From assembly GCF_019249245.1 (NCBI RefSeq), contig NZ_JAESDK010000007.1:1-64000 (forward strand): 64,000 bases of DNA, read 5' to 3'. The stretch comes from Alteromonas lipotrueiana. Its GTDB lineage: Bacteria > Pseudomonadota > Gammaproteobacteria > Enterobacterales > Alteromonadaceae. The translations under genes were made by a program, and so were the position numbers. The notes under the pieces are model-generated. The model was not told the DNA's origin. It saw only the letters and a program-made list of their open reading frames with translations, and did not search any database. Below are positions 54,231-64,000 of this stretch, piece after piece. The number at the start of each line of letters is the position of its first letter. The first letter of the stretch is position 1.

Positions 54231-55238
54231 CTATGGCGCGGTAGGCGACAGATTACAGCGGGCGAACAGGGTTTGCCATAATTGCACATGATCTTTTACT
54301 GCTTGTTGATAGCGGGTAAACCCTTGTTCGGCGTGTTGACCAATGTAACGTTTAAACGATGGGTGTAAAGCAGCGTCGGTCTGCCATTTCTGCCAAACAT
54401 CACCAAGCTGGTAATGATATTGATTAAGCTTACTGCCGATGGGTTGAATCTTTTCAATAAAAAACAGATAAAACACATTTTTGAGGATTTTCACCTGGTT
54501 ACTGGCTTTTCCGGCCGGGCAGCTCAGTTGGGGTAACTGTATAGTCAGTTGCGCGTTCATGGGTTCTAAATACGCAACGAATACACGTTGTGTACGCCAA
54601 AGCTTGGCGGGCAGGCGTGCCTGGTCAATAATTTTCAACTGCGTTTCTAATTCAGAGACATTGTGTAAAGGTGTATGTTTAAGGCTGTTTAAATACCCCA
54701 AAGCCGAAACCGCCGCGCTGGCATTGCTATTGTCTTGCGCTGCGAGGTAGTCAGGAGAGCGCGACAAAGCGGCGCGCATCTCTGGACTGGTTTGTATTAA
54801 ATTGGCCCACAGCGCGGGCTGCTGTTGCTGCTTTATCTTCAGCCAGCGCGTTAACTGCCCGGTCATTTCAGGGTTTTCGTCTGCAATTGAATCTATACAT
54901 TGTTGAAGCGTTTTAAGTAATAACGACTCATAGATATAACGCTGTGAAAGCTGGGCGGTCTTTCCCAGGGCCGTGTTTCGTTGGGCTACCATAGTACCTA
55001 ACTCACAATTTTGAAAACGATAAAAATCTCGCAGATTGATGGTGACCGGTTCTATTGAACTGACCAGCATTGCCGATGAAGGATAATTTAAAGAAACTTC
55101 AGGAACAATAGCATTGGCCTGTGAATCAAGAACGCGATTAAGGCGCTGATGATATTCATCCAGCTCATCTTGAAGACTGCTACTAAAAAAGCAGCCAGTC
55201 AGTAAGGTTGATAGACAGAGCAACACCAGCCAACGCAT
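54231..55238 (-). CDS. DUF3080-family lipoprotein
   Basis: A 335-residue protein from the ATG at 55238, with a signal peptide and lipobox LLTGC (LSTLLTGCFFSS). The mature part is helical and Gln-rich, with two later cysteines (QNCELG, QLSCPAG) and SLNYPSSAM. It matches DUF3080, a lipoprotein family of gammaproteobacteria of unknown role. Its start lies 1 base past the pteridine reductase stop, so the two are co-transcribed. Confidence 0.75.
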   Translation of the reverse strand: MRWLVLLCLSTLLTGCFFSSSLQDELDEYHQRLNRVLDSQANAIVPEVSLNYPSSAMLVSSIEPVTINLRDFYRFQNCELGTMVAQRNTALGKTAQLSQRYIYESLLLKTLQQCIDSIADENPEMTGQLTRWLKIKQQQQPALWANLIQTSPEMRAALSRSPDYLAAQDNSNASAAVSALGYLNSLKHTPLHNVSELETQLKIIDQARLPAKLWRTQRVFVAYLEPMNAQLTIQLPQLSCPAGKASNQVKILKNVFYLFFIEKIQPIGSKLNQYHYQLGDVWQKWQTDAALHPSFKRYIGQHAEQGFTRYQQAVKDHVQLWQTLFARCNLSPTAP

Positions 55239-55239
55239 T

Positions 55240-55989
55240 TTATACCGTTGCCTGACTGGCAATACTACGCCCGCCATCTACCGCAATAATTTGGCCGGTG
55301 ATGTAGTGATTGCTGATTAAAAACTCTACGGTTTGAAACAATGACTTTACGGTTCCCAATTGTTGTAACGGTATGCTTTGGAGTAAATGCTTTTTTTGAT
55401 TCTCATCTATTGAGCGTTCGGGCCACAATATAGCGCCTGGCGCAATACCGTTTATACGTATCCTGGGAGCAAGTTCTACAGCCAGCGAACGGGTTATTGA
55501 AGCCAGCGCCGCCTTCGCCGCGCAATATACGCTATGGCCGGGTAGGGGGCGCGCAATATGAATATCCACCATGTTAATAACACATCCACCGGTATCAGCT
55601 AACCTGTTTGCTAGCGCCTGAGTTAAAAACAAAGGCCCCTGCACATTGCTGCCTACCAGCATATCCCAGTCGCTGCGTTGTATATTGCCAATCACAGTTG
55701 GGTAAAAAGCAGAAGCATTATTAATAAGCACATCCAGTCTGGCGGTACAATGAAGTACCTTTTCGGCCAGCATATTAACCTGCTGACTATCACTCAGGTC
55801 GGCTTGTATAGCCATTGCCGAATCAGGTCGGGTTTGGTTGAGTAAATCACACAATTGCTCTGCTTCGGTCTGTGAATGATTGTAGTGAACAATCACCTTA
55901 TAACCTTTTGCATGTAATGCAGAAGCAAAATGATGCCCGATACGTCGGGCGGCACCGGTGATTAACGCCACTGGCGTCTGAACAGACAT
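55240..55989 (-). CDS. Pteridine reductase (FolM-like short-chain dehydrogenase)
   Basis: A 249-residue SDR. The NADPH motif is TGAARRIG (11-18), where the Arg pair favours NADPH; NNASAFYPT, the catalytic YxxxK as YCAAK (in HSVYCAAKAAL) and the C-terminal GQIIAVDGGRS follow. This pattern is that of pteridine reductase/dihydromonapterin reductase. It lies 12 bases after the fructosamine kinase stop and before the DUF3080 gene. Confidence 0.83.
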   Translation of the reverse strand: MSVQTPVALITGAARRIGHHFASALHAKGYKVIVHYNHSQTEAEQLCDLLNQTRPDSAMAIQADLSDSQQVNMLAEKVLHCTARLDVLINNASAFYPTVIGNIQRSDWDMLVGSNVQGPLFLTQALANRLADTGGCVINMVDIHIARPLPGHSVYCAAKAALASITRSLAVELAPRIRINGIAPGAILWPERSIDENQKKHLLQSIPLQQLGTVKSLFQTVEFLISNHYITGQIIAVDGGRSIASQATV

Positions 55990-56001
55990 AAAACCTCGGG
56001 T

Positions 56002-56922
56002 TTAATACATTTTCTGACAGTGAATGATGGCAGATTTTGCCTCTTCGAGGTAGGGGCTACCGAAGATAACGGCATGATTAAGCAAATGATAAAGTTGGTA
56101 CAGTTTTTTACGGTGTTCGTAACCTTCACTGAATGGCGCGTTGTTATTGTATCCGGTATAAAAAGGGGCAGGCAGACGGCCAAATAGTTCTGTCATGGCA
56201 ATATCGGTTTCTCGGTCAGCAAAATGAACCGCGGGGTCGAAAACCACCGGGCCTTTTACGGTATGAGCGATATTTCCTGACCATAAGTCACCATGAACCA
56301 AACTTAACTGAGGTTGGTGACTATTTAAAAAACGTTCAGTTTGGGTAACAAATACATCGCGATTAATCAGCCGATGGCCCTGATTAGCCAGCTTATCAAG
56401 CATGGCGCCAATGCGGCATTCAGAATAAAACACCGACCACGTTTGATAGGGGTCATTACACTGTTCGGTTTTACCCAGATAATTGTTGTGCGACCAGCCA
56501 AACTGATTATTTTCAGCGCGGCCCGGTAACGGGGTCTGATGTAAAAGCGCCAGCTGTTCACCCAAAAGCTGCCAACCCGCATCATCGCCATTTACAAAGC
56601 GAAGATAGTTCATTACCAGGTATTCATGGCTGTGATTACCCTCGTCGGTCACCCCGTGACAAATGACCCGCGGCGCACTTACGGTATCTGTCGCCTGAAT
56701 AGCCTCAAGGCTTTCTGCTTCAAAGTGTAGCTGTAAAGGCCCTGTATGAGGTCTGATTTTTACAAAATAACGCGCTGTCGCATCTTTGATAAGATACGCC
56801 TGATGGGTGTCACCGCCCGTCACTTTCTGTTTGCTTTGACACAAAAAGCAGGTAGCGGTAGCCCGGCTGATATGGTCGCTGATAAAATGCCACATAGGGT
56901 CGTCTGATAAGCCTGCGCGCAT
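56002..56922 (-). CDS. Fructosamine kinase family protein
   Basis: A 306-residue kinase-fold protein. It has GGDTHQAYLI, YFVKIR (ATP lysine), VHGDLWSGNI with catalytic Asp and metal Asn, and FDPAVHFADRETDIAM. The family phosphorylates glycated amines for repair or uptake. The ATG at 56922 has GAAGG upstream; an internal Met at 56895 begins closer to the usual N-terminus. It is first in the operon with pteridine reductase and DUF3080. Confidence 0.85.
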   Translation of the reverse strand: MRAGLSDDPMWHFISDHISRATATCFLCQSKQKVTGGDTHQAYLIKDATARYFVKIRPHTGPLQLHFEAESLEAIQATDTVSAPRVICHGVTDEGNHSHEYLVMNYLRFVNGDDAGWQLLGEQLALLHQTPLPGRAENNQFGWSHNNYLGKTEQCNDPYQTWSVFYSECRIGAMLDKLANQGHRLINRDVFVTQTERFLNSHQPQLSLVHGDLWSGNIAHTVKGPVVFDPAVHFADRETDIAMTELFGRLPAPFYTGYNNNAPFSEGYEHRKKLYQLYHLLNHAVIFGSPYLEEAKSAIIHCQKMY

Positions 56923-57253
56923 GTGCACTAACCTTCTCTTTAGTATAGTTTGTCACCAGGAGCATGTAGCTTTTTTTACGCGCAATAACGAAATAATGAC
57001 TTATTTACAACTGGTTGTAGTTGTCATCAGAGGCTAGAGGGGGCAATACATCGTGTACTTCAATTTGTATGTGCCCATTGCAAGCGCTGGTTAAGCCGTT
57101 ATAATTCCCCTCTTTTTTAGCGCGTACGGTTTATCTGTGTATTTTGTCAAAATAAACAATGTACAACAGTAACCATTCGCCAACGTATTCGTCTCTTAAA
57201 CTCACATATCTCAAGTGGCACAGAGTAGGTGTCACCACTGTAAAGGAATAAAA
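56923..57253. promoter_or_regulatory. thrS leader and divergent promoter region
   Basis: Region between fructosamine kinase and thrS. Just before the thrS Shine-Dalgarno, AGTGG (57213-57217) and CCACT (57235-57239) with CAC/GTG inside form a hairpin, which could be a translational operator like those known for thrS elsewhere. An open frame from 57215 into thrS is not used as the start. Confidence 0.35.
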
Positions 57254-59170
57254 ATGCCTGTAATTACCCTTCCTGACGGAAGCCAACGCGCTTTTGACAA
57301 TGCGGTATCTGTACTTGATGTTGCCGCCGATATTGGTCCTGGTCTGGCTAAAGCCACCATCGCGGGTAAAATAAATGGCGAATTGGTTGATGCTGTTGAA
57401 CCCATTGAGCACGATGCTGAGCTGCAAATTATTACCGCCAAAGATGACGCAGGCCTGGAAATACTGCGTCATAGCTGTGCACATCTTATCGGGCATGCGA
57501 TTAAGCAACTGTGGCCAGATGCTAAAATGGCGATTGGCCCGGTTATCGATAACGGCTTTTATTACGATGTTGATATGGAGCACTCGCTGACCACCGAAGA
57601 CCTGCAAAAGCTTGAAAAGCGAATGCTAGAGCTGGCAAAAACCAATTATCAGGTGGTTAAAAACAAAGTTAGCTGGCAACAGGCGCGCGACACGTTTGAA
57701 GAGCGCGGCGAGATGTACAAGATGCAAATTCTTGATGAAAACATCAGTAAAGACGATGAGCCCGCTTTATATCACCATGAAGAATACGTGGATATGTGCC
57801 GGGGCCCCCATGTACCCAATATGAAGTTTTGTCAGCATTTTAAACTGATGAAAGTGGCGGGTGCCTACTGGCGAGGCAACAGTGAAAATAAAATGCTGCA
57901 ACGCATATACGGCACTGCATGGGCTGACAAAAAACAGCTTAAAGCCTATTTAAACCGTTTAGAAGAAGCTGAAAAGCGTGACCACCGCAAAATTGGTAAA
58001 ACGCTGGACCTGTTTCATTGGCAGGAAGAAGCACCGGGTATGGTGTTTTGGCACAATGATGGCTGGTCTATTTACACCGAGCTTGAAACTTTTGTTCGTC
58101 GTAAGTTGCGTCAGTACAGCTATGACGAGGTAAAAGGCCCGCTGATGATGGACCGCTCATTGTGGGAAAAATCAGGTCACTGGGATAAATATGCCGAAAA
58201 CATGTTCACCACCGAATCTGAAAAGCGTGAATATGCTATCAAGCCTATGAATTGTCCGGGCCATGTGCAAATTTTTAATCAGGGCTTAAAGTCTTACCGT
58301 GACCTGCCTTTACGTATGGCTGAATTTGGTTGCTGCCATCGTAATGAGCCTTCGGGTGCCTTACATGGTCTTATGCGTGTGCGTGGCTTTACCCAGGACG
58401 ATGCTCATATTTTTTGTACCGAAGAGCAGATCCTAAAAGAAGTGAGCGGCTGTATTAAGATGGTCTACGAAACCTACGAAGCTTTTGGCTTTGACAAGGT
58501 TGCGGTTAAGCTCTCTACACGTCCTGAAAAGCGGGTAGGTTCAGACGAAATTTGGGACAAATCTGAAGCCGCCCTGGCCGAAGCGCTGAAAGCCAATGAT
58601 ATTGAATTTGACTATCAGCCCGGTGAAGGCGCATTCTATGGTCCGAAGATTGAATTTACTTTGCATGATTGTCTGGATCGTGCATGGCAGTGTGGTACTG
58701 TACAGCTCGACTTTTCGATGCCGGGTCGTTTAGGCTCTACTTACGTAGCTGAAGATGGCGAGCGTAGGGTTCCGGTAATGATTCACCGGGCTATTTTAGG
58801 GTCGCTTGAGCGTTTTATCGGTATTTTAACCGAAGAATACGCCGGTTCGTTCCCGCTTTGGTTGGCACCGCAGCAAATATCGGTACTTAATATTACTGAT
58901 AATCAGGCGAATTATGTGGGTCAAACCGTAGAAAAATTGCAACAATTAGGATTTAGAGCAAAGTCTGACTTGAGAAATGAGAAGATTGGCTTTAAAATCC
59001 GCGAGCACACCCTAAAGCGTGTTCCTTATATGCTGGTGGTCGGCGACAAAGAAGTTGAGTCGAACCAGGTGGCTGTGCGTTCAAGACGTGGTGAAGATCT
59101 GGGAACGATGAATCTGGATGCTTTCATTGAATTAGCACAGAAGGAAATCGCAGAAAAAACAATCAAATAG
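57254..59170 (+). CDS. thrS: Threonyl-tRNA synthetase
   Basis: A 638-residue class II synthetase charging tRNA-Thr. It has the TGS domain (1-60), the editing domain with [10 protein letters not shown] and later CRGPHVP, and the catalytic core with the zinc-site region [30 protein letters not shown] and the motif 3 [10 protein letters not shown] follow, then the anticodon-binding domain. ATG at 57254 with AAAGGA is chosen. It starts the conserved order thrS-infC-rpmI-rplT-pheS-pheT. Confidence 0.96.
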   Translation: MPVITLPDGSQRAFDNAVSVLDVAADIGPGLAKATIAGKINGELVDAVEPIEHDAELQIITAKDDAGLEILRHSCAHLIGHAIKQLWPDAKMAIGPVIDNGFYYDVDMEHSLTTEDLQKLEKRMLELAKTNYQVVKNKVSWQQARDTFEERGEMYKMQILDENISKDDEPALYHHEEYVDMCRGPHVPNMKFCQHFKLMKVAGAYWRGNSENKMLQRIYGTAWADKKQLKAYLNRLEEAEKRDHRKIGKTLDLFHWQEEAPGMVFWHNDGWSIYTELETFVRRKLRQYSYDEVKGPLMMDRSLWEKSGHWDKYAENMFTTESEKREYAIKPMNCPGHVQIFNQGLKSYRDLPLRMAEFGCCHRNEPSGALHGLMRVRGFTQDDAHIFCTEEQILKEVSGCIKMVYETYEAFGFDKVAVKLSTRPEKRVGSDEIWDKSEAALAEALKANDIEFDYQPGEGAFYGPKIEFTLHDCLDRAWQCGTVQLDFSMPGRLGSTYVAEDGERRVPVMIHRAILGSLERFIGILTEEYAGSFPLWLAPQQISVLNITDNQANYVGQTVEKLQQLGFRAKSDLRNEKIGFKIREHTLKRVPYMLVVGDKEVESNQVAVRSRRGEDLGTMNLDAFIELAQKEIAEKTIK

Positions 59171-59189
59171 ATTGTTACGGGTCTTGAAA

Positions 59190-59225
59190 GTGTTAGCATA
59201 GCCCCTATATTGGGTAGGCTAACAT
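59190..59225 (+). other. Hairpin in the thrS-infC gap
   Basis: GTTAGC and GCTAAC bracket a short segment with CCC/GGG pairing between them, 20 bases past thrS. A T-rich tract follows at some distance. It may modulate read-through into infC or act in mRNA processing. Confidence 0.4.
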
Positions 59226-59254
59226 TACGATTTTAATTTTTGGAGGAATAGCAC

Positions 59255-59797
59255 ATTAAAGGCGCTAACAAACAGGCTCAGGGCGCAAAAGCCCGCATAA
59301 ACGATGAAATCAAAGCCAGAGAAGTAAGACTTATCGGCAAAGAGGGTGAACAGATTGGTGTAGTTTCGTTAGCCGAAGCAACACAAACCGCTGAGGAAGC
59401 GAGTCTGGATCTTGTAGAAATTAGTCCTAATGCCGAGCCGCCAGTCTGTAAAGTTATGGACTATGGCAAGTTCCTCTTTGAAAAAAGTAAAGCTCAAAAA
59501 GAGCAAAAGAAGAAGCAAAAGCAAATTCAGGTCAAGGAGGTTAAATTCCGCCCTGGCACGGATGAAGGCGATTACCAGGTAAAACTGCGCAACCTGCGTC
59601 GCTTTCTTGAAAGTGGGGACAAAGCCAAAGTCACTATCCGCTTCCGCGGTCGTGAAATGGCCCACCAAGACATTGGTATCGATCTTTTAAAACGTGTAAG
59701 AACCGATTTAGAAGAAGTCGCTATCTGCGAATCTTTCCCTCGTCGAGTGGAAGGTCGTCAAATGATCATGGTATTAGCCCCAACAAAGAAGCAGTAA
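59255..59797 (+). CDS. infC: Translation initiation factor IF-3
   Basis: A 180-residue factor that binds the 30S subunit and checks start codons. The ATT at 59255 is the start: GGAGG lies 8 bases upstream, and the frame reads [21 protein letters not shown] without an earlier ATG. An internal ATG far downstream would drop the N-terminal domain. Use of AUU is a known feature of infC that lets IF-3 limit its own synthesis. The two domains, linked by [12 protein letters not shown], are intact, ending in LAPTKKQ. Confidence 0.93.
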   Translation: MKGANKQAQGAKARINDEIKAREVRLIGKEGEQIGVVSLAEATQTAEEASLDLVEISPNAEPPVCKVMDYGKFLFEKSKAQKEQKKKQKQIQVKEVKFRPGTDEGDYQVKLRNLRRFLESGDKAKVTIRFRGREMAHQDIGIDLLKRVRTDLEEVAICESFPRRVEGRQMIMVLAPTKKQ

Positions 59798-59912
59798 TGG
59801 TCTGAAAGTTTTCGAAGACTCTGCCCCTTCGAAACACCTTGCTGCATAATGTAACCGGTTTGTGATGACTGCACATCGTTCAAACCGAACTTAACAATGC
59901 GGAGTTTTAGCA

Positions 59913-60110
59913 ATGCCTAAAATCAAATCTAACAGTGGTGCAGCCAAGCGTTTTAAAAAGACAGGCTCTGGCCGCTTTAAAAGCAAGCAGTCTCACTTGC
60001 GTCATATTTTGACCAAGAAGAGCTCTAAGCGTAAACGCCATTTGCGTGGCAAAAAATTGGTTCATGATGCGGATACCAAGTTGGTACAACGCATGTTGCC
60101 GTACGTTTAA
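59913..60110 (+). CDS. rpmI: 50S ribosomal protein L35
   Basis: A 65-residue basic protein starting [20 protein letters not shown], which is diagnostic for L35, with [12 protein letters not shown] in the middle. GGAG precedes the ATG. It is the third gene of the block, and the 115-base gap after infC is a normal site for the L20 repression region in related bacteria. Confidence 0.95.
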   Translation: MPKIKSNSGAAKRFKKTGSGRFKSKQSHLRHILTKKSSKRKRHLRGKKLVHDADTKLVQRMLPYV

Positions 60111-60128
60111 AGATCAGGAGACTAAAGA

Positions 60129-60485
60129 ATGGCTAGAGTAAAACGCGGTACGATTGCACGTGCCCGTCACAAAAAAGTTTTAAAACAGGCGAAAGGTTAT
60201 TACGGTGCTCGTTCTCGCGTATTTCGCGTAGCGGTACAGGCAGTAACTAAAGCTGGTCAATATGCATATCGTGACCGTCGTCAGCGTAAACGTCAATTCC
60301 GCCAATTGTGGATTGCACGTATTAATGCTGCTTCACGTCAAAATGGCATGTCTTACAGCCGTTTCATTAACGGTCTTAAGAAAGCGTCTGTCGAAATCGA
60401 TCGTAAGATCCTTGCCGACATCGCTGTACATGACAAGGTAGCATTTAGCGCATTAGTCGAAGCGGCTAAAGGCGCATTAGCTTAA
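60129..60485 (+). CDS. rplT: 50S ribosomal protein L20
   Basis: A 118-residue protein starting [20 protein letters not shown], with the usual [17 protein letters not shown] core. In E. coli L20 represses its own operon by binding mRNA. AGGAG precedes the ATG, and the gap to rpmI is 18 bases. A strong terminator follows. Confidence 0.95.
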   Translation: MARVKRGTIARARHKKVLKQAKGYYGARSRVFRVAVQAVTKAGQYAYRDRRQRKRQFRQLWIARINAASRQNGMSYSRFINGLKKASVEIDRKILADIAVHDKVAFSALVEAAKGALA

Positions 60486-60521
60486 TTTTTTAAACCAAAT
60501 TAAGTTTAAGTTCTTTCAGGA

Positions 60522-60555
60522 AACGGCGAGCAGGATGCTCGCCGTTTTTCTTTTT
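60522..60555 (+). terminator. Terminator after rplT
   Basis: AACGGCGAGC (60522-60531) and GCTCGCCGTT (60537-60546) form a perfect 10-bp stem with a 5-base loop, followed by TTTCTTTTT. Genes downstream need their own promoter. Confidence 0.9.
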
Positions 60556-61802
<1,247 letters not shown>

Positions 61803-61820
61803 GGCAGGGCAGAGTTTACT

Positions 61821-64000
61821 ATGAAATTTAGCGAAAAGTGGTTAAGAGAATGGGTCAATCCTGCCCTGAATGCTCAGCAATTATCTGAGCAGTTAAGTAT
61901 GGCAGGACTGGAAGTAGATGAACTCGCTGGCGTCGCAGGCGAATTTTCTGGTGTGGTAGTGGGCGAGGTGGTCGACTGCGGTCAACACCCAAATGCTGAT
62001 AAACTACGTGTAACCAAAATCAACACCGGTGATGATGAACTGCTTGATATCGTATGTGGCGCGCCCAATTGTCGTCAGGGCATCAAAGTTGCGGTAGCCA
62101 AAGTGGGTGCAGTACTGCCGGGCGATTTTAAAATCAAAAAGGCCAAACTTCGCGGTGAACCTTCATTTGGTATGTTGTGTAGTTTTTCTGAATTAGGCAT
62201 AAGCGACGATCACGACGGTATAATTGAGCTGCCTGGCGACGCCCCCGTGGGCGAGGATATTCGGGAATATCTGAACCTTGACGACTACAGTATTGATGTA
62301 GATTTAACGCCAAACCGCGCCGACTGCCTTGGCATTCGCGGTATTGCCCGTGAGGTCGGTGTACTGAACAACGAAGATGTTCGCGAACCGGTTATCGAGC
62401 CTGTTCAATCGACCATTGATGATAAAATTGAAATTAACTTAGATGCGCCTCAGGCCTGCCCGCGTTATTTAGGTCGTGTGCTAAAAAATGTTGATTTAAC
62501 TGCGGCTTCACCGCTTTGGTTAACTGAAAAGTTGCGCCGCAGCGGCATTCGCAGCATCGACCCCATCGTGGATGTGACCAACTATGTATTGCTAGAGCTG
62601 GGTCAACCGATGCACGCGTTTAACTTAAACCGCATCGACGGCAACATTAAAGTACGCATGGCTTACGCCGACGAGTCTTTAACGTTGCTTGATGAGTCTA
62701 CGGTTGAGTTGGCCAGCGATACTCTGGTCATTGCCGATAATCACAAACCGTTGGCTATGGCTGGAATTTTTGGTGGTCTGCATTCAGGCGTAACCACCGA
62801 CACCACCGATATTTTATTGGAAAGCGCTTTTTTTGCCCGCGATGCTATTATGGGCCGTGCTCGTCAATATGGCTTACATACTGATGCCTCGCACCGTTAT
62901 GAACGGGGCGTAGACCCTCAATTACAACGCGATGCGATAGAACGTGCCACTGGGCTTGTTTTATCAATTTGTGGCGGTGAGGCCGGGCCAGTAGTTGAAG
63001 CTGTTGAACAAGACGCCTTACCAGCCTCAAAAACCGTGATATTGCGCCAGGAACGTCTTAGCCGTGTATTAGGTATCAATATTGCCGTAGCCAAGGTTAC
63101 TGAAATACTAACCCGGCTAGGGATGCAGGTGACCGAACTTGAAGATCACTGGCAGGCTGAAGTACCCAGTTACCGGTTCGATATTGCCATTGAAGAAGAT
63201 TTAATTGAAGAAGTAGCGCGAGTATACGGTTACAACAATATTCCTAATGTAGCGCCAAAGGCCAGCTTAGCGATGTTACCGGCCAGCGAAGCGACCATTA
63301 ATTCGCGAGTCTTCAAATCACAATTGACCGCCCGTGGTTATTCAGAAGCCATTACCTATTCATTCGTTGATCCTAAAGTGCAGGATGCCTTATTCCCTGA
63401 TGAAAAAGGCTTGGTCCTACCACATCCTATTTCCTCTGACATGTCGGTGATGCGGGTCAGTTTGTGGCCGGGCTTGTTAGGTGCGGTGGCGTATAACCAA
63501 AAACGTCAGCAAAGTCGTGTTCGGCTGTTTGAAACCGGCCTTCGATTTGTACCCGATGCAAAATCTGAAAGTGGAGTGTGTCAGGAGTCGGTCATTGCCG
63601 GTGTTATAGCCGGTCGTCGTACAGCTGAAAGCTGGCATGGTGGGGATGAAGCGGTCGACTTTTTTGATGTAAAAGGCGATGTAGAAGCGTTACTTGCCAT
63701 GAAGGCGCAAAACGGTGAAATTACCTTTATTGCGCAAAGCCACAGTGCATTGCATCCGGGTATGTCAGCCGCTATATTACTTGATGGCAAAAACATTGGA
63801 TTTGTAGGGGCGTTACACCCTCAATTTACTAAAATGATTGGGGTAAATGGAAGTCTATTTTTGTTTGAAATAGACTTAACTGCTTTATCTCAAAGAACTT
63901 TACCTCAGGCAAAAGCGATCTCTAAGTACCCTGCGAACCGTAGAGATATAGCAATTACAGTTAAAGAGGCAGTTTCTGTTGGTGCAATTCTTTCTCACGT
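61821..64000 (+). CDS. pheT: Phenylalanyl-tRNA synthetase beta subunit (partial, runs off right edge)
   Basis: The first 726 codons are present and open to the window end. It begins [17 protein letters not shown]. It has the tRNA-binding EMAP-like domain (about 40-150, with [11 protein letters not shown]), the B3/B4 editing region ([17 protein letters not shown]), B5 and the degenerate catalytic-like domain, and the start of the anticodon-binding FDX-ACB domain ([14 protein letters not shown]). No defect was seen. The C-terminal 70 residues are missing only because of the window edge. Confidence 0.95.
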   Translation, partial: MKFSEKWLREWVNPALNAQQLSEQLSMAGLEVDELAGVAGEFSGVVVGEVVDCGQHPNADKLRVTKINTGDDELLDIVCGAPNCRQGIKVAVAKVGAVLPGDFKIKKAKLRGEPSFGMLCSFSELGISDDHDGIIELPGDAPVGEDIREYLNLDDYSIDVDLTPNRADCLGIRGIAREVGVLNNEDVREPVIEPVQSTIDDKIEINLDAPQACPRYLGRVLKNVDLTAASPLWLTEKLRRSGIRSIDPIVDVTNYVLLELGQPMHAFNLNRIDGNIKVRMAYADESLTLLDESTVELASDTLVIADNHKPLAMAGIFGGLHSGVTTDTTDILLESAFFARDAIMGRARQYGLHTDASHRYERGVDPQLQRDAIERATGLVLSICGGEAGPVVEAVEQDALPASKTVILRQERLSRVLGINIAVAKVTEILTRLGMQVTELEDHWQAEVPSYRFDIAIEEDLIEEVARVYGYNNIPNVAPKASLAMLPASEATINSRVFKSQLTARGYSEAITYSFVDPKVQDALFPDEKGLVLPHPISSDMSVMRVSLWPGLLGAVAYNQKRQQSRVRLFETGLRFVPDAKSESGVCQESVIAGVIAGRRTAESWHGGDEAVDFFDVKGDVEALLAMKAQNGEITFIAQSHSALHPGMSAAILLDGKNIGFVGALHPQFTKMIGVNGSLFLFEIDLTALSQRTLPQAKAISKYPANRRDIAITVKEAVSVGAILSH

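Overview
The window looks like chromosomal DNA of a marine gammaproteobacterium, most likely Alteromonadales (Alteromonas/Salinimonas-like). This is inferred from the thrS-infC-rpmI-rplT-pheS-pheT block at the right end, the ArsC-like/dapE/M15 peptidase/DUF2897 block, a TorF-type porin, DUF3080 and DUF481 envelope proteins and a PEP-CTERM protein. No species-level marker is present. Most of the window is ordinary, compact chromosome. Accessory or decayed patches lie at about 0.3-4.2 kb and 23.7-25.0 kb.

Layout. 0-4.2 kb: a frameshifted beta-lactamase-fold serine hydrolase; an AT-rich two-gene cassette (a 59-residue peptide with a double-glycine leader and a PrsW-like glutamic intramembrane protease); an IS256-family remnant; and a broken GMC oxidoreductase. 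4.2-8.2 kb: MFS transporter, YlqF GTPase, SpoU-type RNA methyltransferase, glyoxalase I. 8.3-13.5 kb: choline-to-betaine operon (betB, betA, short BCCT carrier, TorF-like porin). 14-20.8 kb: EAL protein, astE, HIT and YbjQ proteins, then DUF2897, M15 peptidase, dapE and ArsC-like protein, OsmC, and a PTS IIA-Glc-like protein lacking its histidines. 20.8-25.7 kb: an 830-base non-coding stretch with a DnaA-box-like cluster, patatin-like protein, PEP-CTERM protein, IS30 remnant, tRNA-Val(GAC) and a decayed puuD-like cytochrome tail. 25.7-28.5 kb: chemoreceptor and DUF481 protein.

28.9-42.4 kb and 49.7-52.1 kb form a purine catabolism system. Adenine deaminase and guanine deaminase feed hypoxanthine and xanthine to XdhABC. 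Urate is then taken by PuuD, UraH and UraD to allantoin, by PuuE to allantoate, by AllC to ureidoglycine and by PucG to oxalurate plus glycine. An NCS2 permease supplies substrate. A TetR/RutR-like regulator is divergent from xdhA, and two similar 16-bp RutR-like palindromes lie in front of xdhA and the permease, suggesting one regulon. 42.8-44.3 kb: a YqcI/YcgG (GntA-like) gene with a DUF1989 gene. 44.6-49.3 kb: an operon of five glycosyltransferases headed by a 47-residue protein. 52-57 kb: DUF924, MscS channel, DUF3080 lipoprotein, pteridine reductase, fructosamine kinase. 57.2-64 kb: translation genes, including infC with an AUU start; pheT runs off the right edge.

The best candidate for something undescribed is the double-glycine peptide plus PrsW-like protease at 2057-2986. 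Second-tier items are the DnaA-box cluster, the GntA/DUF1989 pair, the glycosyltransferase operon and the purine operators. All function calls rest on reading motifs by eye; no database search was run.
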